Shown one piece after another: positions 11,806-23,932 of a stretch of 64,000 bases of DNA. A program made the position numbers and the translations under genes. This DNA comes from Bromus sterilis (lineage: Eukaryota > Streptophyta > Magnoliopsida > Poales > Poaceae). Each line of letters begins with the position of its first letter. Position 1 is the first letter of the stretch. The stretch covers positions 6,696,001-6,760,000 of the forward strand of contig OX465599.1 in assembly GCA_950022295.1 (NCBI GenBank), in the 5' to 3' direction. The notes below the pieces were generated by a model. That model saw only the letters and a program-made list of their open reading frames with translations, was not told the DNA's origin and did no database searches.

Positions 11806-11903
11806 TACTCACTTCGTTTTAAATTAAATGACTTCTATTTGTATACATGTGTATCTAGACATGTATACAAATGAAAGTCATCTAATTTGAAACGGAGGGA
11901 ATA
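11806..11903. mobile_element. Stowaway-like MITE
   Basis: The element at 11808-11901 runs from CTCACTTCG to CGGAGGGAA with TA on each side. The body is an almost complete hairpin: AAATGACTTCTATTTG pairs with CAAATGAAAGTCATCT around GTATCTAGAC. A degraded relative lies at 32555-32640. Confidence 0.8.
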
Positions 11904-12360
11904 CTAGCTAGTACCACTATGTTTGGATGGACGAGATGTGTTTTGGATATATGCATGTTGTGGTTTGGTTTCTGCACCACCAAGTAAATTAAAGGGCCAC
12001 CATATGCATCAGGTTCCTTTCCTTGGAGATGAGATTATTGTCTTGTTTGCAAGCTAGCCAGCCAGCCTGCCTGCTCCTAAATCAAGTTAAGTATTAGGCA
12101 CACTAGCTATCATAAACAGACCACAGAGTAAACATAATTAATCTACCTCTACCGGCTTGAGCTATAGCTGGCAAGTGCATATAATCCTCCCGTTATAAGT
12201 AGTGTGCTAAGCTGTACACATACCAACGTTTTTGTTCGTGTTAGCTAGCAAGACAAAATAGCGGAGCCCCCAAAATAGGATGGAAGTTTCTTTTAGGAAA
12301 GGCCTAAAGGATGATCAACCTAGGCCTCTGCATAGATTGACTCGCATGGGTATATATTAT

Positions 12361-12584
12361 TTCTCCATTTCAACATATAAATTGTATAAGTTTTTCAAAA
12401 AGTTAAACACTTTTTTAACTTTGATCAAATTTATGAGAAATATATTGATATCCATAATCTCACATCATTCCATGAAATGTATTTTTATACTTTATTTATT
12501 GAGTATGGTAGATATTGATATTGTTTGTTATAAGAATGTTTGATATTTAAAAAAATACACCATATATTTTGGAACGGGGGAGTA
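12361..12584. mobile_element. Stowaway-like MITE, about 220 bp
   Basis: The left end CTCCATTTCAAC and right end GGAACGGGGGAG followed by TA are the degenerate Stowaway termini. The AT-rich body includes the common TTTGATCAAATTTATG segment of this MITE group. No coding capacity. Confidence 0.65.
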
Positions 12585-12589
12585 TTAAT

Positions 12590-13490
12590 TATTCAACAAT
12601 GTTAGACAAAACCCGATAGACGTCGATGAACACACTCGCACGACGCCATGTTCGTGGTATGACGTTGATCTGCATGACAGAGTGGCAGACTCCCGACCAC
12701 CACCATCGACTACCAAACTCGTGAGGAGAGGGACCTCAATGTCCGCGGACATCACCCGGACCAAGCCCACCATGGCCGCATGGCCTACCCGGAGCGGAAG
12801 CTCCGTCTCTCCCCGTGCCTCTATCTGATCGATCTGCCCGAGCAGAAGTCCCAGATCATGGCCATCTCCGTCGCGCAAACCCACACTGCAAACACTAGCC
12901 CCAAAAGAGGGGAGAAACCATCATCACCCTCACCCCCACCACCACACGCAGGCCATCGCCACGAAGCAACTGCAACCTCGTCTATGATCGATGCCACCAA
13001 TGCCACCGCCAAGCCCTCCCCATGGCCAGATTCGACACTCCAGATCTAACCGAGGGAAGGCAACACACCAACCACACCGGACCGTTATCGACCCCCCGCA
13101 TCGTCTGACGTTGTCCAAGCATCGACCTCCCCATGGCCTGCACACATCCCGCGCCAACCGCCTAACATATTAGACGAAGCCAACGCCCTCGGTAGCACCG
13201 GCCACCACTGCCACACGATTGTACACCACCTCGTTGTATCCCTCGACGCCGTCACATGAATCACCATTGCACCACTAGGCCTCACGCAGCGTAGCACCTC
13301 CACTCGGTGTCACTGTTTCCGCAATGCACCACCATGCGGAGGGGGGGGGGGGGAGAGGAGCCCCCGCCATCGAGATCTGGTGATGGGGAGGGGGCTTAGG
13401 GCCGGCGGTGGCGCGGGATGCCCACCGGCCGCACGCTGGCGACGCGAGGGGTTGGCGGGTGAGTGTTTTTCTCTCGTTTCTCCCTCGTTC
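12590..13490. other. GC-rich block, repeat-like, no intact gene
   Basis: Short ORFs on both strands are proline- or arginine-rich artefacts of base composition, with no conserved motif. The texture resembles decayed retroelement or captured-gene sequence and is similar to the block at 50600-52320. No family could be named. Confidence 0.35.
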
Positions 13491-14205
13491 CATTCTTAAA
13501 AATAATGCATATAAATTTTGATCAAAATCAAACAGTGCAAACTTATAGTTGCTGAAATAAAAGCATATAAGTATGCATGAGTACATTTTAATTGCATGCA
13601 CGAGGTGAAGGTAATGAAAAAGCGAGGTCGAGTATAGGTGTCCATGCATCATGCATGCAAGGTATATATGCTTTGGTAGCTAGCTTTTGTGGTGTGACGG
13701 TGGGGTGGGGTACCGGCCGGCCAGGCAGGTGCTGCAACCTCGATCTCGCCTGCACCAAGTATACTTTCCGTGACATGCACTTTAACTGATGATCGATCAC
13801 AGAGTATAGGTGTCGATCCCCACGTGTTAATTTGTTTCTTCTTTCTCTCTTCCAAATGAATATTCGCCTAACAATTAAACTCCCAAATGCAAGTTGAACT
13901 AGCCACAAGTGGCACCAGCTACTAGCAGTTGTAGTACAACGACTTTTAACTGCCAATACTACTAGTAGCAGTAGTACTAAACTTGATTTGCCTCGTCGGT
14001 CAGTCAGTCAAGTGTACTGTACAAAACTAAGCTATCGACGTAGTACATTATTAATTGCGTACGGACCATTATCGATCGACTAGCTTGTGTGTGCCTACGC
14101 CCAACCACGTATGTACTTGCCTACGTATGGTATATGGTTGCTTGTGTACTTGCTCTCTTCTCGTATGTGGTTGCTTCGGTACACCCTTCTAGAAAACTTT
14201 ACATA
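13491..14205. other. Non-coding sequence left of the Helitron
   Basis: No gene or repeat is recognised. It contains CTAGTAGTA-type short repeats and ends exactly at the Helitron 5' boundary. Confidence 0.4.
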
Positions 14206-14826
14206 TCTATTATATACTAAAAGCAAAAAAAATTAAATATTAACGGTTATGATTTAATAGTGTAAATGTTACGTACCAATAATGTTATGTACAAATGGCA
14301 CAAATCTGTCACGTATGATGGATCTCGATCTTAAGATCTGTTGCCGTTAAAGTTCAAACTAATATTCACCCACGCTCAAGATTAGTTAGTTTATAGTACC
14401 CCTTCGATCTCCAGTCCATCAAACAATTAATAATACTAAGTGTGTGTCAATTAATATGGATCGAAGGGAGTAACATCCATTCATGTCCTCACTCACGCAC
14501 CCGGCCGCCACCGGCGCGTCTGTCTCGCTGCCCTCGGTCAGTCGATTTAGCGTCGTCGAACAGCTTGATCGGTAGCTTGGTGGAGCAAATCGATCCGTAT
14601 TGGCTCGCAACTAGCTGGAAGCTCCAGTACATGAAGTCTTGGTGTCCTGAGCCGATCGGCCGATCGTTTCGGCGAGCGGCATAAAGCCAGACGCATCTTT
14701 CTAGCTTCGTGGAGTATCTCCAAGACGTGTGCAACTAGCTTGAGACTCCCCACAATCGATTTCTTGGGCTGAATTGACTTGGCTGCTTGGAAAGCTAGCT
14801 TGCTCTAGGTCTTAATCTGACGTGAT

Positions 14827-15290
14827 TTATCCAACCCATCTAAATATTTTGGTACATGCATTAAACTTAAGATTTGAAGGGTTTGTGCCACAGCCAACAA
14901 GGCACGCATTCTCTTGATTATGTGCTCCATACACTATGAGATTGCATGATATGATTAGTAATGGTGGAGAAGCTTGCTCGATTTTACTAAGTGCAGACCT
15001 ACGAGAATGAATATTTCTTACCCTCAATTTGGTGGAGATAATGCCAGCTCTCATTAGCATTTAGAAAACAGATGTCGGCAGGGAATTTTAGACTTTTTTT
15101 GTATCTAAATGTAATTCTGCTTTCATGAGATCTGAATTTAATAATTGAAGTTTATCATATAATAGTGACTTTACACTCCCGGCATCTTCTTGAGCAAAGG
15201 ATTCAAAAGCAGCTCCATTTTGATTCGCAAGTTTCCATACCATCCCCGTAAAAGAAAAGAAAAAAGTCCACACTAGGCAGAAAAAAAAAG
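14827..15290 (-). pseudogene. Possible captured gene fragment inside the Helitron
   Basis: On the minus strand two neighbouring short open stretches look more like protein than their surroundings. One (15273 to 15088) includes NQNGAAFESFAQEDAGSV and SLLYDKLQLLNSDLMKAELH. A second (15060 to 14827) follows after a stop, and a splice-donor-like GTAAGAAAT lies within it. Helitrons commonly carry host exons, so a captured, decayed fragment is plausible. The parent gene is not recognised, and this could be chance. Confidence 0.25.
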
Positions 15291-15305
15291 TTGGAGGTCA
15301 TGAGC

Positions 15306-15710
15306 AAATTTTTAGTTTTTAATGTTGTGGTAAATATAGCACAAATATGAGTGACGAAGAAATGCATTCCAGATGTTGTCATTCATATTGGGGATGAATT
15401 AGATTTCGTAACACTAATGGATGTATAGATGTTTTGAGTGGCATCATTCTAAAATGGTATTGCTTTTTTGGCATGTTAATGTTAAAGATTAGAACATTTT
15501 ACTATAAATTTTTAGCTTTTAATGTTGTGGTAAATATAGCACAAACATGAGTAATGAAGAAATGCATTCCAGATGTTGTCATTCTTATTCTTATTGGGGA
15601 TGAATTAGATTTCCTAACACTAATGGATGTATAGATGTTTTGAGTGGCATCACTCTAAAACGCTATTGCTTTTTTTGCGTGTTAATGTTAAAGATTAGAA
15701 CATTTTTACT
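15306..15710. repeat. 200-bp tandem duplication inside the Helitron
   Basis: Copy 1 is 15306-15505 and copy 2 is 15506-15710, directly adjacent. They share long identical runs such as GCATTCCAGATGTTGTCATT and GATGTTTTGAGTGGCATCA, with scattered substitutions and a small TTATTC insertion in copy 2. No coding content. Confidence 0.93.
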
Positions 15711-16307
15711 CTTCTTCCAATACGTGTTGTATACTTCTAACTTAACAGTTGCATCAACTCACATTCCATGATACGCATCTTTGTTAGTTCGTACATATAT
15801 ATGGATTTAGAGTTTACTTGACTGTCAGTCCATTACTTTCATTTAACCATATAGTGATTGCTATAGTGCCAGCTAATAGAAAAAAGGGCATCATTAATTT
15901 TTTTTGTGGCAACTTTTGGCAAGGCATATTTCACAAAAGTGCATTTTTGTTGGCTCCGCCACTAATTTCCTTGGAAATTTTTACCTTTTAATACATATAT
16001 TCACCTCTAAATTTATTTGTCTTGACTGAAAATTTTGTTGCATCATTATAGATTGTAGTACAATTTTCTCTCGCTATTTTATTTACTATATTTATAAAAC
16101 AATAAACCTCCTAATCATCTACATACTATGGCCAAACTATAAAGTTAAATATGCTACCAAATATGAAAAATGATGCACAAATATAGTACATGAGCATGGA
16201 AAAAAATAGTACATGATCACATAGAAAAACTGTAAAATGTATCAAGAAAATAAATAAAAAATATGACTAAAATATAAACAACAAAAAATAAAAAATATAT
16301 AGTACTA

Positions 16308-16338
16308 GCCCTCGCATTTGCGAGGGCCATCTTGCTAG
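16308..16338 (+). other. Helitron 3' hairpin and CTAG terminus
   Basis: An 8-bp perfect stem with an ATTT loop, a 7-base gap, then CTAG. This is the transposition-termination signal of Helitrons. Confidence 0.85.
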
Positions 16339-17431
16339 TTTTAATAAAGATTAAATTGAAAATTAATATGTTTTTTATTCTTGTTTGATTTGATTCACTG
16401 AAATGATATGTGATTTGATTTTTATTTTAAATTTAAAAAACTGAATTGTTATCATTTCTTATTTGATTCACTGAAATGATATGTGTTTAAATTTGTTGGT
16501 TGTAAACGAAAATGATTTTTTAGGTGGCTTTAAGACTCATGCATGCAAACTTTTCAGGTATACCCAAGCAAAACTCATCGAGAGTATAAGGCTTTTCCAT
16601 TCTCCCTTATACTCCTAATTTGGAACGAAGGGAGTACAAAGCTGGCCCACATGTACGCATAAGGTGCAAGTCAAGCGCACGTATGAAGCCCGTACTGTAA
16701 GTTTGTAGCGCGAGGTACTATAGCTACAAGCGTACGTGCAACCCCTAGCAAGCAAGCTATTTTTTCACTCCAAGTTAAAACAGACATAACATACTAGTTT
16801 TATCATTTAACACGGTTTTGTATCAGTTTGCGGGTTGATTCGCTTAACTGTTTTTTCGTCAATCTGATCCAAATAAAAAAAAACTTTGCGTGAGTTCGGA
16901 CATCAGAAACACTCGCTTCTAACAACCTGGCTCCATCCAATAGCCCACTGAGATAGAAATCCTTCACGTATGCAAAGCAGTCGTCGCACATTCATGGAGA
17001 TCACTCGCGTTGGACGTCGGTCGAGTTCATGTGCGGCCGGCCACTGCGATTGGCATTGATGCCCAGCCAGTACAGACGCAGCCGCTCACTAGAAAGATGT
17101 ACGGCTCGTCGACCAAGAGTCCCGGTCTTCGTGCCTGTTCAATGCTGGAGAGAAGCACCACCACCCCTTTTATCAACAACCTTTTTCCTCCTTAATTGGC
17201 GTGTGTACCATACATAATCGTTTCTGAAGAAAGGAAAGTAGGGGTTTGTGAGGATTTGGTTGTCAAATCAGTCGGCGTGAGCCATGCATATTCTTCTCCA
17301 AAGCTCGTTGTCAAAGTTGGAGTTGTTTATCGTTATTGACATGTGTGGATCGATTCGTGTATGGTCTACGATGATCACTTCGTGTATGGTTGTTTATGGT
17401 GTAGTTGGAGTCCCTAGATTGAATGTGGTGG
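16339..17431. other. Non-coding sequence between the Helitron and the nested LTRs
   Basis: No gene is seen. A short repeated motif (TTTGATTCACTGAAATGATATGTG) occurs twice at about 16387-16490. A MITE-terminus-like patch (GGAACGAAGGGAGTA) lies near 16621-16636. Confidence 0.4.
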
Positions 17432-17903
17432 GTGATTGTAACAGTCCAGATTTTATCAAAAATTAAAAATTATGTATTCGGTGTGAATTGTTTGATTGTT
17501 TAATTTATTTGCGGTGTTTGCATCCTCGATTTATCGATCGACGATTATTTTTCTCCCTCTTATCTCGTACCGGACGAAGACCGACCCTTTCCATCCTGAC
17601 ACTCGACCTTTGCAACACCAGGTTTCACCTGATCACCGTCGCGAAAACCGCACAAGACCAGCCGCACCCAACGGAACGAAAAACCCTGTATAATAATTAA
17701 ACGGGTTATTTTTATAGCGCGCCGGAAAGTGTTCTCGGAACGGTTCCAGCGGAGGTGAACGCCGTCGGCTCGACGCGCTGATCGCGCAGTTCGAAGTTTT
17801 ACCCGAATCGGAGGTCCTGCGGACCCTCGGCGGTCAGAAACGTAAACACCGCGCGAGAGAGAGAAAAACCGGGGATGTTTTTGCAAACTGTCAGCCACCT
17901 GGG

Positions 17904-17913
17904 CTATATAAAG
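17904..17913 (+). promoter_or_regulatory. TATA box of the large solo LTR
   Basis: CTATATAAAG sits about 470 bp inside the LTR, ahead of a pyrimidine-rich leader. It is a good plant TATA match and the likely LTR promoter. Confidence 0.5.
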
Positions 17914-18318
17914 ACCACCACACTCCCACCACTTTCTAGAGTTTCCCTAGCCACAAAATTGCAGCCACCCTCCACTTTGCCTCAAAAATTCCCTCATTTT
18001 CGCAGTTTTATCCCAAAAAATCCATACCCTAGCCTCCCAGCGGATCTGGACCGTCGGATCGGCCGATCCAACGACCCAGATTGCACCCAGCCTCCACCAA
18101 CCTCTCCTCTCCCTCCTGGCGCCGCCGCCTCCACGCCCCACGCCGGCAGCCGAGCCGTCGCGCCGCGCGACGCCTGCCAGGACCTCTCCTCTCTCCTCCG
18201 CGCCTCCTCTCCCTTCTCATCCCTCCTCTCACCTCCTTGCTCCGCCCTGCAGGTCACCGGAGCCACCAGTTTGCCGCCGGCCGCCATGGCCGACGAGGTC
18301 GTGCAGCCGCTCGAGCTC

Positions 18319-20455
18319 GCGACTGTTGGAAATATGCCCTAGAGGCAATAATAAAATGTTATTATATATATTTCCACGTTCGTAATTAATGTTTATATTT
18401 CTGTGCTATAATTGCAATGACCCTGACTATGAGATTCAGAAGAAAACTCACTTGCATGTGTGGAAATGTAAACACCAAGAGTTCCTGGTTTAGCCTCTAA
18501 GACCAACTCATGTGCTAACTGATGATTACGTTTTCTTAATCATGGACATTGTTCTTGTAACAAGGATGTCAGTAGCAATGGGAACATATTGTTAGCAGAA
18601 CAATGATGTTGAACCGACCCCAGTATTGAATGATATACTTAGAGATCACATCGTAACAACGTTATAAGTCATATCATGAAATGTTATCATATACGTAATT
18701 CCTTAGACCATGAGAGTATCGAGTTGCTTCACACAGGAAGACATGCTTTGGTTCTTAGATGAATCCTCCCGTAAATGGGAAGTAGTAAAATAAGTTCTGG
18801 GTATGTAAGATGGTGTGGCTAGTGACTGTGATAGTTCAAGAATGGGATTTGCTCCTTCACGATGAAGAAGATATTCACTTCGGGCCCACTCGGTATGACG
18901 GTATCCATTATAGTCTGGCCAGACGCATTGTGATTCAGTCACGGGGATACCGGAATACGATAACGAGAAAAGGGACAAACGAGCAAAGAGGATAACGAGT
19001 GGCTTGTGTTCAAAAGTTGTTACACATGGGTGCCAAACTTCTCTCCTCTAACTTTGTCATATATCGCGAAGCAAAGGGAATGGTACATGACTAAACATAA
19101 TGGTTCACTCGAAGTTTCTTCGTGTATGTGCGGGAGTCAACATGGGTGTCCATGGCTCCGCTGTTGATTATTGGCTATTGACAAAAGGCTGTTGACCTAT
19201 GTCCGGAAGATGTTCTGAGTCATGTCCGCATTATACCGAACCTATTGGGTCACACACTTAACGAGCAGTAGTCTGTTAGAATACTAGTATGGTAGAAGGT
19301 TTAGTGGAAGCAAAGCAGAATAGTTCATACGGGTACCGGAAGTAGTTCCGGGGATTTATGAAATAGTTCATAAGGGCACAAAAAGTAGTTTTGGGTATTT
19401 AAGGATATGTCCGGATCACTCTGGAGTAGTCCCAGGTGGTTCCGGAACATATGAAAATGATAATGGGAAAGTTTACGATCAACCGGAATAGTTTCGGTGA
19501 TCGGTGGACAGCTTAAACAATATGTTGTGTTCACCGGACATAATAACCTTTGCCCGGATGGCTCCGAAACCCATTTAGATGGCTCCGGAACATTCGTTAG
19601 ATGTTCCGGAAGGTATTGGAAGTGCTCCAAAAGTGTCCGGAATGTCCCGAAACAGTCCCGGTAGGTCCCGGAAGGTCCTGGAAGCTTCTAGAAGGTTCCG
19701 GAAGATTCCGGGCAGTACCACCCACTACCCTGCGCCCCTGGACTTGGGGGGCAAGCCACCTAGGCTGCCCTGGCCGGCCAGGTGGTGGGGGCGCACCAAA
19801 AAGGGGTGGGAGATCCTCCAGGTGGGATTTCCAAATACCATTATGGAAGGTTTCCGGTGGGAAGGTATGTGTAGGTTTGGAAGGCTTGGGAGTCCAAGTT
19901 GGACTCCCAAACCTCCTTGAGCTGCGCCCTAGGCCCCTTGGCCACCTATATAAGGTGAGCCAAGGGTGGGGGAAGACACACACAATCAATCCCCAAGGCC
20001 TATGCGCCACCCTCCCTCCTCTAAACCCCGTTGCTCCACAATTAGACCCCGGTTTAGACGCTGTTCTAGATCGGAATCCGTTAGGGTTTTCTCCCTCTAG
20101 TTTTCTCGGTGGCGTTCATCTCTGGACGGCGGAGCGCTGCTGGATTGCTGCTACGGGATGTGTGGATACTAATGGAGGGGTCGTACCTTCGACCCTTCTT
20201 CGAGGAGCTTGTTCATGGGACTTGTCCGTGGGACTAGATCGCGGGACTTGTTCGTGGGATTGATCGAGGGACTGTTCGTGGGAGAACTTGCGAGATCTAC
20301 TTCCACTACGTCCACGAGCTTCACCAACTCTACTTCCGCTACATCGGTTGGTGAGCCATGACCTAAAACCTTGTATGCAATCTTCTTGGATGATCTTGGG
20401 TTCTTGATTCGTAGGCTGAAATTTTTTGTTTTCTACTACGTTTCCCAACAGCGAC
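18319..20455. mobile_element. BARE/Angela/RIRE1-like solo LTR (2.1 kb) nested in the larger LTR
   Basis: The LTR starts at 18324 with TGTTGGAAATATGCCCTAGA and ends at 20450 with CTACGTTTCCCAACA. These are the well-known termini of the BARE-1/Wis/Angela/RIRE1 copia group. The 5-bp TSD GCGAC lies at 18319-18323 and 20451-20455. No internal domain is present, so this is a second solo LTR. It interrupts the GC-rich leader part of the outer LTR. A cluster of degenerate TCCGGAA repeats (about 19325-19725) lies inside it. Confidence 0.9.
19325..19725. repeat. Degenerate TCCGGAA short-repeat cluster within the nested LTR
   Basis: Many imperfect copies of a GGTTCCGGAAG-type motif at irregular spacing. 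Such clusters are typical of BARE/Angela LTR sequence and are not a separate satellite. Confidence 0.7.
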
Positions 20456-23400
20456 CGCCTCGCCCGCCCCTCGCCGGGATCCGCCTCCCTGGCGACCCCT
20501 GCGCCCGGATCCGCACCTGCGTCGTTGCCCCGTGCTCGCCGGAGCGCACCTAGGCCGGCCGCCGCCGTCTACAGTCCGGCGAGGACGTCGTCGCTGCGTT
20601 CGCTCGACCAGAGCCGGCCAGCCTCCTCCTGGGCCCGGCCTGCCAAGCCCGCCAGCACGCGGCCCAGCTCCACCGCTCCCTTGCCCCAGCCGCACCTAGC
20701 CCAGTTGGTCTCCTTGGTCCAGCGCACCGCCAGTTGGGCCGTGCCCATTAGGTGAGGCCCGTTTTTTTTTTGTTGTATTGTTTTTTTTCTTGTCTGTTAT
20801 TTTTTCAAAGTCTGGAATTATTGCTGCTGATTGCGTGTTTGCGATGTAGTTAACGAGTGATCTGTTGCCCATATGATGTTGAGCCCAAAAGGAAAATTGT
20901 TTAGTTTTGTGTGTACTTCAATTCATCTTTTGTGAGCATTTTGATTTGAGGCCATCTTGATGTTGTTAATCTCTGTTGAAGTGGGCATGAGAGTGTTAAC
21001 TGTTACTAATTTCTGTTAAGTGTTGTTGATGTTATTTTATTGCAAGTTTGATTGATGATTGTGACACATCCATGAGGCATATTGTATTAATTATTTTTGC
21101 ATACTGTTAAGCATCATGTCTATTTTCATTATATGTATTTCATTGTCATGTTTGCATTGCTGGTCATTGATATGTTTAGCTCCAAAGTTGCTATGCCACT
21201 ATTTTTGACACACCTCTGTTTTTTTCTAAGTCTATTACTTTCTGATGCCATGTTGCATGCTTAATATCTTTTGATCTATGATGCCTATGACCATGATTCT
21301 TATTTGTACCTGATCACCAACATGTCTAGTTCATGCCCATATATTGCTATGTCATGTTGCTGCACATCTGCATATAATTTTACCCCTATTTGTACAGCAT
21401 AAAAATAACAGTTTCTGCCCCTGTTTTCCTGATTTTCACTAAGTCCTAGACCAGTAATGTTTTATTGCATTTTGCATGGGCTATAACTAGTTGTTCATGA
21501 TGCATATTTGCATGATTTCTTTTACCATGCCTTCCCTGCCATGTCTACTTTAGTTGCATATCATTTGTGAGCATGTTTGCATTCATTATCCTGTTTATGC
21601 AATGCTCTAAAGTGTGCTTCTTGATGTTGGCAGATTGTGTTCCAAACTTGTTTTGCTTGTATCTTTTTAATCGTAACTCCGCTTGAAGTGTTCTTTATAT
21701 GTAACTTGATTAGTTTTTCGTGTACTTTGTGTTTATGCTATTGTTTGTTGCTGTTAACCAACCTAAAACATGGTTTAGGGCAGAACAGTACCAAATGCTT
21801 TAATTGTCGTGGGGTACTTAGTGGAATGCCATGTTTAGGTTGTGCCTCACTTAAATTGACTATCATAGATAGTTTACTTTGTGCTTCACCTCTTTTCATG
21901 TTTGTGTGCTATGCCATGCTTGAGTGAGATGCCATGTTAATAACCTTTGCTCACCTTGTGTAGCTAAACAACTTGAACCATTCTAAATGTGCGGTATCGT
22001 CGTGTGTGACGAGTACTCCACTTAACCTGTTAGTAACCGCTCTCGACGGTAGGTGCGATATCTCGTGTTGCCCTCTTGTTGATGCTTTCTCGTGTTTGCC
22101 TCGTAGTAATAGAGTGCTTGCTCGTTGATTGTTTTCCAGTGTTTATCGTCTTGTGTGCTTTCGCGGGTACCTTCGGAGATGATGCGAGCTTGCGATCAAC
22201 TACACCTTCGGAATTTGACTTATCAACAGGCAAGGACTATACATTACTTATGATCCATTCTATTTCAACCAGCGGTTTGCATGCTAGTCTAGGACAGGTT
22301 CGATGTTTGATCCTACCACATGTTTACAGCCTCTTTCAAACCGATACAGCCATGTCCCCTTCCAGCAAACCATGTATTGCTATGTTATTATTGCTCGTTG
22401 CTCAGCCCTTGCTTAGTATGCATGCTTAGGATGCTACGATGTTACCCTGTTACTCCTTGGTTTTGGGCTATCACATTATTATATTGTTGTGACTGATATG
22501 ATTATTATAATGTTGACTATATTCGACGAAGGATGGAAGGTCTAGGCTATCCCGCCCCGACGCTTTGTTCCATTCAAGTCACCTAGGATCCGAGTTCCGG
22601 GTATTGGTTTTAAGACTGAGCGTGCCTAACCGCGTGTGGGATTTTATGGGGTCCCCTTTTCTTACCTACCTAGCTTCAAACATTTCTAGTGATGGCCCAA
22701 GCTGATTTACCATTTGAAAACATGCATATATGTCTGTCAGGTCGCTCCTAGCAGATATCCTTTAAAATAACTTGGGCCAGCGGAGACATGGTTTCTCTTG
22801 TTGGTCCACCACAGGGAGCTAGGGGGCTGCCCACATTAGTTTGGGTAGCTAACCCGACCTCATCCATATGGTAGAGGCCAATTCGAGAGCGCAGCCGGCT
22901 TTTGAGTTGGATGTCGACTCACCGGAAGCCACCCGGATTTGTTCGTTGTTAGCTAGAGGGACCTGTCGTTTCGGATCTCTCGGAACTAAATCATAAAATG
23001 GTTGCCTATTATGGGTAGCAACTGAGAGTGATGGGCATGCGTGCGGAGCCTTGTAAAGGGCAGTTGGTACACCCCTGCAGGGTTAAATCTTTTCGAGAAG
23101 CCGTGTCCACGGTTATGTACGACTTGAGACCTACTCCTTGTTCATAGATAACATCAACTGAATCATATTTAATAACTTGATCAACGTGTGTGTGCCTTGA
23201 CTTCTTCTTCTTCGTCGGGATGCGAAAAGGAGGACAAGGATAGGATAGGTGTTATGTTTGCGTAAGTAGGTGGATAGCAGACTTGTTGGAGGCGATTCCT
23301 CATCGAATGCTTGGCTTCTCATCTTACTCTCTAGATCGTTAGCCACTTCATAAATGCTAGTGCGGCAGTAACCTCACCACTTACCCCATCCTTACCGTAA

Positions 23401-23932
23401 AATACTAGTTGTCCTAGAATGACGAGTGATGAAGTCCTTGCTGGGTCAGTTGACCACTATAGTTGGATGTTGAGTACTTCTGTACTCATGATACTACCCT
23501 GAAACTCTTTTCAGGGTTCTCGATCGACAACAGGTATGGTGATCAACGTTTCACGTGGAGACTCGACGACGACTAGTTAGGCGGATCCCGGCGGAGGGCC
23601 TGGACCCGTGTGGTTATGGGATCGATGTTTTTCTCTTTGCCACTAGGCATTTGATTGTAGTCTGTACTCAGACATGTATCTTCCGCTGTTGTATTGTATC
23701 AAAGCAGTTGTATACCGATTGTATGAGATGTTGTATCTTTGTATATGTAATGCTGTGATTTCATGTTTGAAATCCGGGGCATATGACATTGTCGTATGTC
23801 GCGGTGGGACCCATATGTGCTTCGTCGATCTAGATGGAAACCTCTAAATCTGGAACAGTACCACATATCGGGCCTTACAGTGATGAGGATGACGCTTGTG
23901 TGTAGTCACAGTGGATGCTCTATACTTACTTA

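Larger units (their letters stand above)
14206..16338 (+). mobile_element. Non-autonomous Helitron, about 2.1 kb
   Basis: The 5' end is TCTATTATATACTAAAAG, inserted after an A at 14205. The 3' end is CTAG at 16335-16338, followed by T at 16339. Seven bases before CTAG sits a perfect 8-bp-stem hairpin, GCCCTCGC-ATTT-GCGAGGGC (16308-16327). TC start, hairpin, CTRR end and A|T insertion site are the diagnostic Helitron set. No Rep/helicase ORF is present, so it depends on a partner. Inside are a 200-bp tandem duplication, a degenerate MITE near 14397-14470 and a possible captured gene fragment on the minus strand. Confidence 0.82.
17432..23884. mobile_element. Large solo LTR (4.3 kb net), probably gypsy type, with 5-bp TSD
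   Basis: The LTR begins TGTAACAG at 17437 and ends CCTTACA at 23879. The 5-bp direct repeat GTGAT flanks it at 17432-17436 and 23880-23884. Removing the nested insertion leaves about 4.3 kb. No gag, protease, integrase or reverse transcriptase is present, and no internal second copy of the start was found, so it reads as a solo LTR left by LTR-LTR recombination. TGTAAC...TTACA ends and a multi-kilobase LTR fit large plant Ty3/gypsy families; the exact family is inference. A TATA box at about 17904-17913 with a GC-rich leader behind it is the likely LTR promoter, plus strand. Confidence 0.8.

Noticed and set aside
17875..18342. 155-codon ORF ending in ADEVVQPLELAT
   Set aside because: It lies in the GC-rich leader of the large solo LTR and runs into the nested LTR. 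It is not a host gene.
19579..20263. ORFs of up to 220 codons inside the nested LTR
   Set aside because: Both strands are open because of TCCGGAA-type repeats in the LTR; no conserved domain.
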